DNA of 64,000 nucleotides from the NCBI GenBank assembly GCA_951799405.1, contig OX637343.1:14548524-14612523 (forward strand). Reading direction: 5' to 3'. The position numbers and the translations under genes are program-made. Positions 53,441 to 63,907 of this stretch are shown here, piece by piece (the first letter of the stretch is position 1; each line of letters begins with the position of its first letter). Source of the stretch: Agapetus fuscipes. Lineage: Eukaryota > Arthropoda > Insecta > Trichoptera > Glossosomatidae. Below the pieces are notes generated by a model. That model did no database searches, was not told the origin of the DNA, and worked only from the letters and a program-made list of their open reading frames with translations.

Positions 53441-53961
53441 AAATCATCCCAGGTAAATAAATAAAAAGTAAAGAAAAACAAAAAGAAGCTACACCCAAAA
53501 CCAAAAATAAATAAATATACAAATCAAAATAGAATAAAAAATAAAAAGAATCTCGTCCTCGTGATGGGATAAGGAAAGGAAAGTCAGGAGAAAGGGAAGG
53601 GAGTATAAATGCAATGCGCATACCAAACACGTCAATGATGATTAATAAGCAATAAAAACAAAATGGGAATTGAGAATGATGAAAAATTAGAAATGAAATT
53701 CAAATCCCGCAAGATTCAAAGTCCTCTTTTTTAATGACTGTGCAGACAGAAAGAATATGTCCAACTTAGGATCAGTCCTTTGGACACTATTTACTGCAAC
53801 GCAGGCTCTACTTATAAAATAATTTTGCTTATAATTTGTCCTGGCTGCACCCACATAAAATAAGGATGTGTCTCGATGAGTTCTGATTGGACAATGAAAT
53901 GGAAGGAGGCTTGTGAGAGGTGCACTATCGATTTTGTTATTAACAATCTTATGGATATATT
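53441..53961. other. Unannotated
   Basis: Contains only chance frames. Confidence 0.45.
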
Positions 53962-54090
53962 GTTAGAATTTTTATATGGTTCTTTTAATCAAACTGCATT
54001 TTTTTTATTTTTCAAGATTTATTTTGCACAATATACGGTTCACAATGTGCTGGTCACTTTTTCTAGCTCTTGGCTTATATGCTATATATA
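53962..54090 (+). repeat. J repeat, 5' part
   Basis: TGTTAGAATTTT, ggttcttttaatcaaactgc and tttattttgcacaatatacg. Cut by rep-A. Confidence 0.6.
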
Positions 54091-54092
54091 TG

Positions 54093-54342
54093 ACGTATAG
54101 GTTGGTATGAGGCTGACCACCCATACTGTAAAAAATGGTTCACTTTGCCAATGTCACCCCTGTGTCAGGGAAGGTCGGAAAAAGTTGTAGGGCTTATGTT
54201 CATTTGAGGTTTGGATTTTATTTGTAAGTACACATTCAGCATTTGTAAGCGTGAACTACACGTGTTTGTTTCTGGGCATGCATTTGAGAGCCTTAAATGT
54301 TAATATATCTCTGCAACTTAGATTATAGATTATAGATATAGA
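54093..54342 (+). repeat. rep-A copy
   Basis: Complete apart from the first bases. Tail is (attatag)n-like. Confidence 0.85.
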
Positions 54343-54343
54343 A

Positions 54344-54499
54344 ATGCATGCTCACAAACAGACACATGTAAGTTCACCCTTACTGGATGTGTGCTTACAA
54401 TTTAAAACCAAAACCTCAAATGAACATAAACCCTGCAACTTTTGCTGACCTTGCCTGAAACACTCGCATAGTAAACTGGCATAGTGAACCATTTTTTAG
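54344..54499 (-). repeat. rep-A, head to head fragment
   Basis: Follows the previous copy directly in inverted orientation. Ends at ccattttttaga. Confidence 0.75.
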
Positions 54500-54580
54500 A
54501 GGTGCGATTCACACAAAAACAGCGCTCACCAAATAAATCATCCTAATGTTATATGTATCTACTATTATTATTATTATTAA
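54500..54580 (+). repeat. SINE-B tail fragment
   Basis: cacacaaaaacagcgctcac, aaataaatcatcctaatg and (TTA)n. Confidence 0.75.
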
Positions 54581-54823
54581 AGCGTTTAAAATGCAAATTT
54601 GAGATTATGCATTTAATTTAGCAGAAAATTTTACACAGAAATGGGCAGAGCTGAGCGGCATAAATGAAAATATCACAAGATCGCCGAACCGCGAAAAATT
54701 GGCGTGCATTGCATTAAAATTCTTCTACGCACAAGAAATAATATTAATAAGTTAAATAGCTTCATAATACACGCAAAAAGTATTAGCGAATACCTTACCA
54801 TAACTTATTCATTGTTGATACAG

Positions 54824-54903
54824 TGTAGATTGGTAGATGGCTCAGTTGGCAGAGTCTTGGATACGATTCCGAGTGTCTCAGGTTTGATTTCCTGTTTATG
54901 TCT
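54824..54903 (+). repeat. SINE-C head, diverged
   Basis: tggtagatggctcagttggc, gattccgagtgtctcagg and gatttcctgttta. Confidence 0.55.
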
Positions 54904-55100
54904 AATCTAATCTTAGTTGCAGAAATATGTAACATTGGGGATTCACATGCCAAATGTGGACTTACAATACAAAAACCCAAATCTCAAATGAACATACACT
55001 CTACAACTCTTGCGGACCTTCCCTGAAACAGGGGTGACATTGGCAAAGTGAACAATTTTCTACAGAATGGGTGGTCAGCCGCATACCAACCTGTAAGTTA
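54901..55100 (-). repeat. rep-A copy
   Basis: Short internal deletion between gattcacatgc and caaatgtgg. Otherwise complete. Confidence 0.85.
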
Positions 55101-55284
55101 TTGAACATAATTCACAAATAAGAATCGATAAATAATAATTAATTAGTATAAATATCAAAACAATTACAAATCCCAAATTGTTATTTAAAAATTGATAAAA
55201 AATCCTAGCCCTAGCCGCCAACATTACAGATATATTAACAAAAGTAATATTAATCAACAATTTTATACAATAAAAAAAATACTA

Positions 55285-55480
55285 CTCTCTCATTCTTCTT
55301 TCTAGCAACACCTTCCATTCACGTATCAGTCTATTCATTCTGGATATTTTGGATGCTCTAAGGAGAGGCTTACTGTGAATCCACTGCGGACGCAGCTTGG
55401 CCAAAAGAAGCTCAAATCGCTCAAAAAGAAGCTCAAATCGCTCAAAAAATAACCTCAAAAAGAAGCTCAAATCGATCGAC
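55285..55480 (-). mobile_element. Non-LTR 3' end (family U), fragment
   Basis: The minus strand ends RMNRLIREWKVLLERRMRE, matching the next U copy. It is preceded by a tandem of agaagctcaaatcgctcaaa units. Confidence 0.5.
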
Positions 55481-55557
55481 AAGAAGACGTCTGGAAAAAA
55501 ACGGTGGATAGACGAGTACCTACGAGCAAAATACGCAAGCCAAGCTATTCCTTGACT

Positions 55558-55935
55558 TTTTCTTTTATTTATTTTATTTCTTTATTTATTGAAACAATAT
55601 AACATGACAGTTGATACCATAAAGTTATAATGTAATACAAGTATTATAAAAGTAAAACAATATTTTAGGCAAAAAAATCAAAACAATATAAGTGTATTAT
55701 TCTAACATTCGTCTTTCTAGCAGAACCTTCCACTCACGCATCAGTCCATTCATTCTAGTATTAAATATATCCAGATGTGGTGAGGACGACATCAATTCGT
55801 TTATGAGCGTTTGCGCTCGCAAAACAAATGAATTGCGAAGAATATTGGTTCGGCTCGCGGTGACATTAAAAAGCCTATGCGACCGGGCTCTGATAAATGA
55901 GTCGGGTACATAGAGCGTCAAGACTTATATGTTGG
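55558..55935 (-). mobile_element. Non-LTR 3' end (family U)
   Basis: A minus-strand open frame reads VPDSFIRARSHRLFNVTASR, then TNILRNSFVLRAQTLINELM, then REWKVLLERRMLE. The R..H....P..RT....S...R...L.N pattern is the polyprotein tail of jockey/CR1-like elements. A 130-bp UTR ends in AATAAATAAA. Confidence 0.6.
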
Positions 55936-56170
55936 TATGAGGCTGACCACCCATACTGTAAAAAATGGTTCACTTTGCCAATGCCACCCCTGTGCCAGAA
56001 AAGGTCGGAAAAAGTTGTAGTGTTTATGTTCATTTGAGGTTTGGATTTTATTTGTACGTACAGATTCAGCATTTGTAAGCGCGAACTACACGTGTTTGTT
56101 TGTGGGCATGCATGTGATATGTGCTTTAAATGTTAATATATCTTTGCAACTTAGATTATAGATTAAAAAC
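55918..56170 (+). repeat. rep-A copy
   Basis: Complete from gacttatatgttggtatg to caacttagattatagatta. Confidence 0.85.
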
Positions 56171-56517
56171 GCTGGATAGGCGAGTACGAGTAAAATACGC
56201 AAGCTATGTTAAGTATTCGCAAGAACCGTTTGCTCAGCGCTGGCTTACATTTGGTGGGTGAGATGTAAAAGCGAGAGTTTGTGATCTACTGACACGGTTA
56301 AGGACAAACGGCGTAACTGTAACTGTGCGTGTGCCGGTGACTGTAGCCGCGTCCGCGCTGCAGCCGGAAGTGAGGCTTATCGCAGAGTTCAGAGATCCAT
56401 CTCGGCAGGAAATCACAAGCCGATAGATTTCTAGTGTAAAGTGCCAATGGGAAAAATTTACATTGGAAATGCAATGTGGAATGTTATTTTAATTTTATAT
56501 ACCTACCACTGCATAGT
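56171..56517. other. Unannotated
   Basis: A GC-richer patch at 56275-56420 (gtgccggtgactgtagccgc) has no recognised identity. Confidence 0.4.
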
Positions 56518-56650
56518 CCAGAGTCTTGTGTGAAGAAGTTTATGACTCTGGATGAAATGAAAGAAGTATGGAAGGAGAGAAAGAAATGGCGGTTGATCTG
56601 TAATGTTGGCGGATAGGGCAAGGGTTTTTTTAATTAGAATTTTGTATTTT
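56518..56650 (+). mobile_element. Non-LTR 3' end (family P)
   Basis: gtgaagaagtttatgactct, gaaagaagtatggaagg and ttgatctgtaatgttgg. Confidence 0.6.
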
Positions 56651-56701
56651 GTATTTGTTTTGATGTTTATACATATTATAAAAAATGTATTTTGTTGTGT
56701 A

Positions 56702-57062
56702 TGTTCCTTGACTTATAAGTGGGTACGCGGCTGACCACCCATGCTGTAAAAAATGGTTCACTTTGCCAATGTCAATGTTTGCCACAACCTTTCAAATATG
56801 CTCTTTGATTGGTGAAAAAATTCATAAACCTTTACCAAATACCGGTCACTAAAGATCCATCCAGCCTTACAGAAACTGGGTCTTGCTTGAAAATAGGCGC
56901 TTTCTACAGTGACGACAAAGCTCACAGAGGGCTCTTGAAGTGTGATACACACAAAAACAGCGCTCACCAAATCAATCAATTTCAATTTTTAATGTCACCC
57001 CTGTTACAGGGAAGGTCGGTAAGAGTTGCAGAGTGTATGTTCATTTGAGATTTGGGTTGCAT
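56702..57062 (+). repeat. rep-A split by a truncated SINE-B
   Basis: Head 56702-56774; continuation 56991-57062 (aatgtcacccctgttacagg to gatttgggttgcatgc). The 3' part is lost. Confidence 0.85.
56775..56990 (+). repeat. SINE-B, 5' truncated, with 7-bp duplication
   Basis: Starts inside the body and runs to gcgctcaccaaatcaatc. AATGTCA flanks both sides (56768-56774 and 56991-56997) and occurs once in intact rep-A. Confidence 0.9.
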
Positions 57063-57065
57063 GCA

Positions 57066-57264
57066 ATGCATATCGACGGTTAAAAGGAAGTACGTTATAA
57101 GCGACGTTTTGGTCAAAAATGAGTTATGCATGCCATCCTACTTAAAAATTTCCGCTCTTTCTAATGCGCTAACTCCCATAGCTCTACGATGATTTTTGTT
57201 TTTGTTTATGGCCAAACAAACAACTGCGTTTTCGAAGTATGATTTTGGTGTAACCGACAAGATT
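57066..57264 (+). mobile_element. MITE-G left part
   Basis: catatcgacggttaaaagg to tggtgtaaccgacaagatt. Confidence 0.75.
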
Positions 57265-57512
57265 GGTGTTTATTTCAAACTCAAAATAAAATACCGACAA
57301 GGTTTACTCAGTCTTCACAATCGGGAAGGCTGAGTAAGCCCATGAAAAAAAACCCATGAAAAGTAGCCTCCTCGGGAGCTGGGAGACATCTTCAAAGGGG
57401 AGCTGGGGTTGTCGTAAGGCCGACCTCCTTCCTTGTAAGACTAAATAGGTTCCACACGCACATGCTTGACGACCCCTTTGAAGAAAACGCGGTAAGAAGT
57501 TGCTCGATGTGG
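57264..57512 (+). repeat. SINE-C, head missing
   Basis: ggtgtttatttcaaactc, ctcctcgggagctgggag, aataggttccacacgcac and ggtaagaagttgctcgatg. Confidence 0.75.
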
Positions 57513-57529
57513 GAATAATGAATGGTGAT

Positions 57530-57790
57530 AGACTGACTGAAGTATATATACAGAGGAAGTGTTAAAGGAAAAAGAGGCAAGGGACGACCGAGAAAAGTGT
57601 AAAGTGATCGGATTAAGGAGATTGTGAAAGAATAGGATAAACAAAGTAGCGTAAAAGAAAAAAATGCATGAAAAAGTTTATGTATATGAATGAATTGGAA
57701 GAGGTATGTAAGGATAGGAAGAAATGGAGGCAGCTCTGCAGAGGCTCTGACCACATCTAGCGGAATTGCGATGGAGCTACTGTTACAGTT
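57530..57790 (+). mobile_element. Non-LTR 3' end (family P), longest
   Basis: gtgttaaaggaaaaagaggc encodes the SVK.KRGKGRPRKV-like tail with stops. UTR aatggaggcagctctgcaga ends near gttacagttgatgatgg. Confidence 0.65.
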
Positions 57791-57794
57791 GATG

Positions 57795-57980
57795 ATGGAT
57801 GATTTATTTCCGGTGGCGCCATGTTATGATCACATACCATCTCAAGGGCGCCGTGGCTCTTCGAAAACAGTAATTTCTTAAGTCCTCTTCTGAAGGTTAT
57901 GGTGGGCAGGTCGACAGGCAGCTTGTTCCAGGCAACTGGCCCAGCTACCCCAAAGCTCCTATCCGCAAAATTAGAGGTAT
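57795..57980 (-). mobile_element. Non-LTR 3' end (family Q)
   Basis: The minus strand matches 47500-47690 (RSFGVAGPVAWNKLPVDLP-like, TITFRRGLKKLLF-like). Confidence 0.65.
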
Positions 57981-58310
57981 TTGCTCATAAAAAGTTACAG
58001 ATCAAAAAAGTTTGGGCTCCTTTTAAAGGGTTGCTTTGTGCAAATAAAAAATGGACTAATTAGTACAGAGAAATCTGCAAGCCATAGCATGATGTGTGAA
58101 CCACTAACCAGAATGTATGTATGTTGTTATTAAATCAGCACACATTTTTGCTCATGTAGACAGGTCGCTTGTTTTATTAAGACAACACAGACTGAGCGGA
58201 TTTCTTGCCCGTGTAGCGCTCAACAATGGGAAGCAGGTCATGTCAAATGTCAATATCACAACTTGCCGTGGATCTAACAGTTGCTGTTATTGTTGAATTT
58301 TTACACTGCA
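57981..58310. other. Unannotated
   Basis: Nothing recognised. Confidence 0.4.
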
Positions 58311-58362
58311 TTCCTTGACTTATATTTTGGTATAGTATTCCTTGACTTATATGTACGTTGGT
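58311..58362 (+). repeat. Two rep-A 5' ends in tandem
   Basis: ttccttgacttatattttgg then ttccttgacttatatgtacg. Only about 25 bp of each. Confidence 0.5.
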
Positions 58363-58382
58363 ATCATGGAGGTAGTAATAGG

Positions 58383-58760
58383 AGGTAAGCAACATTGGGC
58401 GCGGATAGTACTTGGATGGGTTACCGCTCAGGTACACCGCGTGTCGTTGGCATCTTGGACCGGTCCGTAGTCCAGTGGCAGCACTTCGGACTCGTAAAAG
58501 GAAGGTTGTGGATTCGGATCCCGGCGGAGCACAAAAATATACCTTTTATATTTCGAATGTGCTCTTCGCTGAGTTGAAAAATTCATAAACCTTTACCAAA
58601 GACCGGTCACTGAAAGGTCCATCCAACCTTACAACAACAGGGTCTTGCTTGAGAATTGGCGCTTTCTACAGCGACGACCAAGCTCGCAGAGGGCTCTTGA
58701 GGTGTGATACACACAAAAACAGCGCTCACCAAATAAATCATCCTAATAGTAGTATAGTAG
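58383..58760 (+). repeat. Composite 5S-SINE-B
   Basis: 5S module from about 58383 (taagcaacattgggcgcgg, ggatgggttaccgctcagg, accgcgtgtcgttggc), then accggtccgtagtccagtgg, the full SINE-B body and a degenerate TAGTAGTA tail. The 5' half of the 5S part is missing. Confidence 0.9.
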
Positions 58761-59094
58761 TAGTATTCAATGGAGGGGCTATAAATGTGATTTAGTACCA
58801 ATCAACATGATGCACCATCTTTGACACCAAACATTGTTTATAATGCTGTCTCGCTCACGACATATGAAATGCTTTTCTCATTTCTATCTAATCAACGTGT
58901 CTCTAATTCGTCTTCAATCTATTTACATATCACCATAGAAACCATGAAATCACCATGGCAACGGAATTTGTTCTTATATATCGATGGTTGGTATAGTATT
59001 CCTTGACTTATACATACATTGGTTCAGACATTTAAACCCTAATTTCAATGGACGTGTTTGGCGGTGTTCCGATCTTTTTGACAGATGAGATGAG
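58761..59094. other. Unannotated
   Basis: Nothing except another isolated rep-A start (ttccttgacttata) at 58999. Confidence 0.4.
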
Positions 59095-59186
59095 AGATTC
59101 CTCGACTTATAGGTTGGTATGTGACTGACCACTCATTCTGTATAAAATGGTTCACTTTGCTAATGTCACCCCTGTTTCAGGGAAGA
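59095..59186 (+). repeat. rep-A head
   Basis: Truncated after cctgtttcagggaag. Confidence 0.75.
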
Positions 59187-59195
59187 GTTCTTCAC

Positions 59196-59311
59196 CGGGC
59201 AGTCTCAACACCACGGTTTTTCTTACCTATCGAAAATCGTTCATATTAGTATGAAGACCTGTAAATGTCCAATCAGCTGTTCACTTGCGGCCATCTTTTA
59301 TTCATACTAAT
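59196..59311. mobile_element. MITE-F left part (copy 4)
   Basis: ctcaacaccacggtttttct to ttattcatactaat. Its right half is replaced by copy 5. Confidence 0.65.
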
Positions 59312-59486
59312 CAGGGCTGGAAGTCTCATCACCACGGTAGTTCTTACCAACCGAATATCGGTAATATTTGTAAGACGATTAATCAGCTGTTCACTTGCGG
59401 CCATCTTGGATTAAGATGTCTTCATACAATTATTACCAATATTCGGTAGGTAAGAATTACCGTGGTGATGAGACTTCCAGCCCTGA
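59312..59486. mobile_element. MITE-F copy 5, complete
   Basis: 175 bp. cagggctggaagtctcatca faces tgatgagacttccagccctg, with almost exact complementarity along about 50 bp. Inserted into copy 4. Confidence 0.9.
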
Positions 59487-59634
59487 CTAAGAACAGTAGA
59501 GGAGATGTCTCGTATTGCTCGAAGCAGATATTTTTTTCAAATACATAGGTACCATTTTGATCATTCTGGTATCAAAGCAGTCCACGTGTCAGATACGTAT
59601 CATTATCAGATATTTGTTTTTAATTTCCTTCATA
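59487..59634. other. Spacer
   Basis: Nothing recognised. Confidence 0.4.
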
Positions 59635-59747
59635 CATATCGACGGTTAAAAGGCAGTAGGGCATAAGCGACATATACTAAATTGTTCAGGAGAGCAGTTT
59701 AAAGTTTGAGATTGCAGAAAAATTGCATAACTTTTTTTATTTTTTTA

Positions 59748-59998
59748 TCTATAATCTATAATCTAAGTTGCAAGGATATATTCATTTAAAGCTCTCAGAT
59801 GTATGCCCACAAACCAACAAGTGTAGTTCGCGCTTACAAATGCTGAATGTGTACTTACAAATAAAATCCAAACCTCAAATGAACATAAGCCCCACAACTT
59901 TTGCCGGCCTTCCCTGAAACAGGGGTGACATTGGCAAAGTGAACCATTTTTTACAGTATGGGTGGTCAGCCTCATACCAACCTATAAGTCAAGGAATC
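59748..59998 (-). repeat. rep-A inside MITE-G
   Basis: Complete reverse copy. Confidence 0.9.
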
Positions 59999-60171
59999 AT
60001 CGTTATCATATCGTTAAAATCAAAACAGCTCTAAAATTAAAACAATAAAGGCATTTATTGGCATTCCTATTAATGTGGTTTTACGATTTTTTGTCACAAG
60101 TGCCTTTAGGACAAAAAAGGCCAAAATCTTGTCGGTTACACCAAAACTGTACTTCGAAAACACACTTGTTT

Positions 60172-60519
60172 CTTCTTCTTCTTTTTGTGCCTCTTCTATC
60201 GAAGATCGGCGATCATCATGGCTATTTTGACTTTAGATGCTGCGGCTCGAAACAGGGACTTGGTGCTTCTGCCGAACCACTGTCGCAGGTTTTTCAGCCA
60301 GGATGTCCTTCGGCGTCCCTGAGATCTTCTCCCCTCAATCTCACCCTGTATGATAGGATGAAGGAGACGGTACTTCTCAATTCTCATTATGCGACCGAAG
60401 TACATAAGCTTTCTCTGCTTAATGGTAGGCAGGAGCTCCTTTGTAGTGCGCATTCGTTGAAGGACTTGTTCATTGGTGACTCGATCACGCCAAGAGATCC
60501 GAAGAATTTTTCGGTATAG
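60172..60519 (-). mobile_element. Non-LTR 3' end (family V) inside MITE-G
   Basis: The minus strand reads RTTKELLPTIKQRKLMYF then GRIMRIEKYRLLHPIIQG, and GRRRTSWLKNLRQWFG. It is flanked by acacttgttt and acagttgttt (10 bp, one difference), a target duplication. Confidence 0.85.
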
Positions 60520-60612
60520 ACAGTTGTTTGCTTGGGCATAAACAACACAAAAATCATCGCAGAGCTATGGGAGTTAGCGCATTAGAAAGAGCGGAAATTT
60601 TCAAGTAGGATA

Positions 60613-60940
60613 TTATCCGCTGAGTCCCAAATATCTCGCTGATTTAATCAAACCAGTCACCCTCGGCAAAAAAAGCCTTACACTGCGCTCGGCTGAGACT
60701 GGAGCCAAATCAAGAATTGAAGAACCTATAAGAAGAGTTAACACAGTGTTTGGAGAGCGTGCATTTGCAGTTGCTGGCCCTCTGGCCTGGAACCACCTGC
60801 CACATCATGTGAGAAAGTTCCGGAATGCACTGAAGACAAGCAAATTTCTGGCATCGTTTGCACCAGCGCCCTTGGAGTGACTACATCACGAAACGGCGCT
60901 ATAAAGAAATCATCAACTCATCATCATCATCATAATCATC
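60613..60940 (+). mobile_element. Non-LTR 3' end (family Q) inside MITE-G
   Basis: Frame fragments encode TVFGERAFAVAGPLAWNHLP and HVRKFRNALKTSKFL. The tail is (ATC)n. GATA is present on both sides at the junctions with MITE-G. Confidence 0.8.
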
Positions 60941-61010
60941 GATAGCATTCGTAACTCATTTTTGACCAAAATGTCGCTCATGCCCTACTACCTTTTAACC
61001 GTCCATGTAT

Positions 61011-61378
61011 ATATATATTTATTCATTGATTCGTCACCACCTTATATCTCTCAAGACAATGAAAATGGAATATGTTCTTAGAACAAGAACTGTACAAAAT
61101 ATCAAATTTTGTGTAATTTCGTGATTTGCCATTATGACCCTTGTTTTATCAGTATTTAAAGTGACTATTTCAATGTGTTTCAGTTCATTCAGCCAATTGA
61201 TTATTTTGTTTGACTTATTAGATAAAAACAATTATTTTGCGTGATTTCTTTCACGTATACAGAGCAATAATAAATGATCGTTTATTTAATTTTTGAATAA
61301 ATAAAATAAATTATGTGTATAAACAAAACTGACCTTAAACAATTAAAAGTAATGTTGAATTAAATTTGTCAAAAAAAG
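61011..61378. other. AT-rich
   Basis: Nothing recognised. Confidence 0.45.
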
Positions 61379-61623
61379 GGTTTCTTTAACTTATAGGTTG
61401 GTCTGAGGTTGACCACCCATACTGTACAAAAATGGTTCACTTTGCCTTTCGTTAGGGAATTTCGGCAAAAGTTGCAGGGCTCATGTTCATTTGAGGTTTG
61501 GATTTTAATTTGTAAGTACACATTCAGCATTTGTAAGCGCGAACTTACGCGTGTTTGTTTGTGGGCATGCATTTAATAGGAGCTTTGAATGTTAATATAT
61601 CTTTGCAACTTAGATTATAAATA
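61379..61623 (+). repeat. rep-A copy
   Basis: Complete, with a small deletion replacing CAATGTCACCCCTG by tttcg. Confidence 0.85.
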
Positions 61624-61659
61624 AATAAAAAAATCAGCATGACAAAGAAAAAAGGGTTT

Positions 61660-61870
61660 TCATTTGGGGTTTGTTAATTTTTGTAACTATACAGTATATG
61701 TACATGCACCATTATATGAAGCACGAACTTACACGGCTTTGCTTGTAGATATGCATAAATATGAATCTAAAATGTAGAAATAAAAAAACAAGTTGTTGAG
61801 ACTTTAACAATTTGTGGTTGTTGTAAGCCCGACCACCTGAAGTGTGAAAAATTGGTTTACTAATGTCAAG
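61660..61870 (+). repeat. rep-A-like, strongly diverged
   Basis: gaagcacgaacttacacgg and taaatatgaatctaaaatg. A further head-like scrap (gaccacctgaagtgtg) follows at 61830. Confidence 0.45.
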
Positions 61871-62228
61871 AAAGGTGACAAATTAATTAAGATGATAGAA
61901 AAAAAGTGACACCTACCTGTCATTAAAATAAGTATTGGTCGAAATTTCCGTAAAACAAATCGCATACGTTTTTCCATATGAAGAGTGCGGTGCTATAAAA
62001 ATTGCTCAAGTGCGAATGAAATGACTGTATGCTTAGTGCCTATACCTGAATTCCAAGTTAATAACTTTACGTTTATACTCTGCTTTAACGTTTATGAAAA
62101 ATTGTATGGAAGCTAAAAGAGAGGCTTCCAGTGAGAATTTAATTTACGTACATTTTTGGTACAACTGTGTGTCTGAGTTTAAACGGGAAGTTTCTTACTT
62201 GGGAAACTGTAGTTTCTTGTAGAGACTG
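61871..62228. other. Unannotated
   Basis: Nothing recognised. Confidence 0.4.
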
Positions 62229-62282
62229 AGAAAATGTATGCCATCGACCTACATACACACACGCACGCAGTAATTTATACAT

Positions 62283-62299
62283 ATGTATGTGTGTGTCTA

Positions 62300-62395
<96 letters not shown>

Positions 62396-62446
62396 TGTAT
62401 GTGTGTCTATGTATGTGTGTGTGTATGTATGTATGTGTATATGTAT
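62283..62446. repeat. TG/TATG microsatellite
   Basis: Uninterrupted (GT)n across about 62304-62391, flanked by (TATG)-rich sequence. Three overlapping frames of Cys/Val or Thr/His repeats here are artefacts. Confidence 0.95.
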
Positions 62447-62525
62447 GGAAAGAAATTTACGTAGATCACTTCTCAAAGAGATTACAGACTTCATTGTTTT
62501 TTTTTAATCATTACTGAAGTACCTT

Positions 62526-62596
62526 CTTATTCTTGGACACGAATCACTATCTAGTCGCCTTAGGGTTGTAAGGAATTTAGCAGAATAGCGCTTCTA
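62526..62596. mobile_element. MITE-I, right half
   Basis: ttggacacgaatcactatct and taaggaatttagcagaatag then cgcttc. Confidence 0.6.
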
Positions 62597-62651
62597 ATGT
62601 TGGTTATTATTAAAAGGCTATTAAGACACCATTGAATTCAGTTTTGAACTA

Positions 62652-63091
62652 AACATAAATTACATTTAAGATTCATATTACATGCGTTCCCTTAAGCCAG
62701 CGGTCGGGGAACCGGGGTAAAATACTGCAAATGGGGTAATTTGATACAATTTGAGTTTTTCTTTTTGTCTTTTGCATATTAACTATTTTCATGTAACTTT
62801 TTATTTATTTTCCGTATAAATTAATTAAATAAATAATGTTTATTCAAATATACATCGATTGTCTTCTTTTAAAAATGGGGGGAAGGAGTTATATCGACTT
62901 ACGCAAAAATATTTTGGAGTAATGGTTAAAAAAAGTTCCCCGACCGCTGCCTTAAGCAGATACGTATAAGTTCGCGCTTATGTATGCCGCATGTGGACCT
63001 ACAACATACAAACCCGACCTCAAATGAACACAAACCCTGCAACTCTTACCGATATCCTTCCCTGAAACAGGGAACATTGGCAAAGTGAACC
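62652..63091 (-). repeat. rep-A interrupted by a hAT-type MITE
   Basis: rep-A 3' part to ccttaagc at 62697, then resumes at 62950 with ccttaagcagatacgtataa and continues to gtgaaccatc. Internal piece GGGTGAC shortened. Confidence 0.85.
62698..62949. mobile_element. hAT-type MITE, 252 bp, perfect TSD
   Basis: TIR CAGCGGTCGGGGAAC, exact at both ends. CCTTAAGC (8 bp) lies at 62690-62697 and again at 62950-62957. 8-bp duplication plus the CAGCGGTCGG start is diagnostic of hAT. Non-coding core. Confidence 0.9.
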
Positions 63092-63421
63092 ATCTATGTG
63101 ATCATGACTGAGCTGTCAGTGGACGTATTGCCAGTGACCGATTTGTCGTGGTACTGGAATGAAGAGCACTTTAGTACTGTTTCACAATGGTTCACAATGA
63201 CTGTCTTCACATTTACGTTTAAGTGTAGGCATAAATTTTGTTGATATTTCATATGAACAGCTATAAAGTACACAACAGCTTCATGCGCTCCTATGTAACA
63301 AGATCTCCAGCATTGAGTCCGGCCTTCTGTAATCATGACCCGTGATCGCATGCGAAACCAGCCTTTGTGGATAACGTGATAGAGCCCATTTTACAAACCC
63401 GACCATAGTGATTATCATAGA
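63092..63421. other. Unannotated
   Basis: Nothing recognised. Confidence 0.4.
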
Positions 63422-63835
63422 CAGGCCCGGATTAACCCCTCTGGAGCCCTGGTGCGGGATAAAGCTCGGGGCCCCCTATATGCCCCCCCCCATTCCTCAT
63501 ACTTTTCCATAACCTCAAAGATGCATATCTTTTCCGAAAAATAAGTACGTTGAAGTTTTTTCTGTACAATACTTTTTAGCTTTTGGGGGGCCCCTTGGAT
63601 GCGTATATAAGACAGCATAAGAAAGCATAAGACTTACACCCCAAAGATATTTTGTTGTAATGCTTGTAAACTAATTTCTATTAAGTCTGTCATCGGGGAC
63701 ACCTTTGGTCACAAATGCCCGGAAAGACCTGGGCACTGATAAAAATATAAGAGTTTTGTTGACCCTGTGGGGGCCCCCTGAGTGTGGGGGGCCTGGTTCG
63801 GTTGTACCGCTCGAACCGCCCTTAATCCGGGCCTG
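63422..63835. mobile_element. hAT-type MITE, 414 bp, perfect TSD
   Basis: TIR CAGGCCCGGATTAA exact at both ends. ATCATAGA at 63414-63421 and 63836-63843. The subterminal parts are GC-rich (gggggccccctgag; ctcggggccccctata). No transposase sequence. Confidence 0.9.
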
Positions 63836-63907
63836 ATCATAGACCATTTTACGGTTTTGCTCAAAATATAGGAAACAATTTCGCAAGCGACTGTTACAAT
63901 TTTTACT

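Larger units (their letters stand above)
59635..61010 (-). mobile_element. MITE-G carrying three later insertions
   Basis: Both TIRs are present (59640-59672 and 60971-61002: cgacggttaaaaggcagtag facing ctactaccttttaaccgtc). G pieces at 59635-59745, 59999-60171, 60520-60612 and 60941-61010 join in order when the rep-A and two LINE tails are removed. Confidence 0.85.

Noticed and set aside
62234..62517. Cys/Val and Thr/His repeat proteins
   Set aside because: They are translations of the GT microsatellite in different frames and strands.
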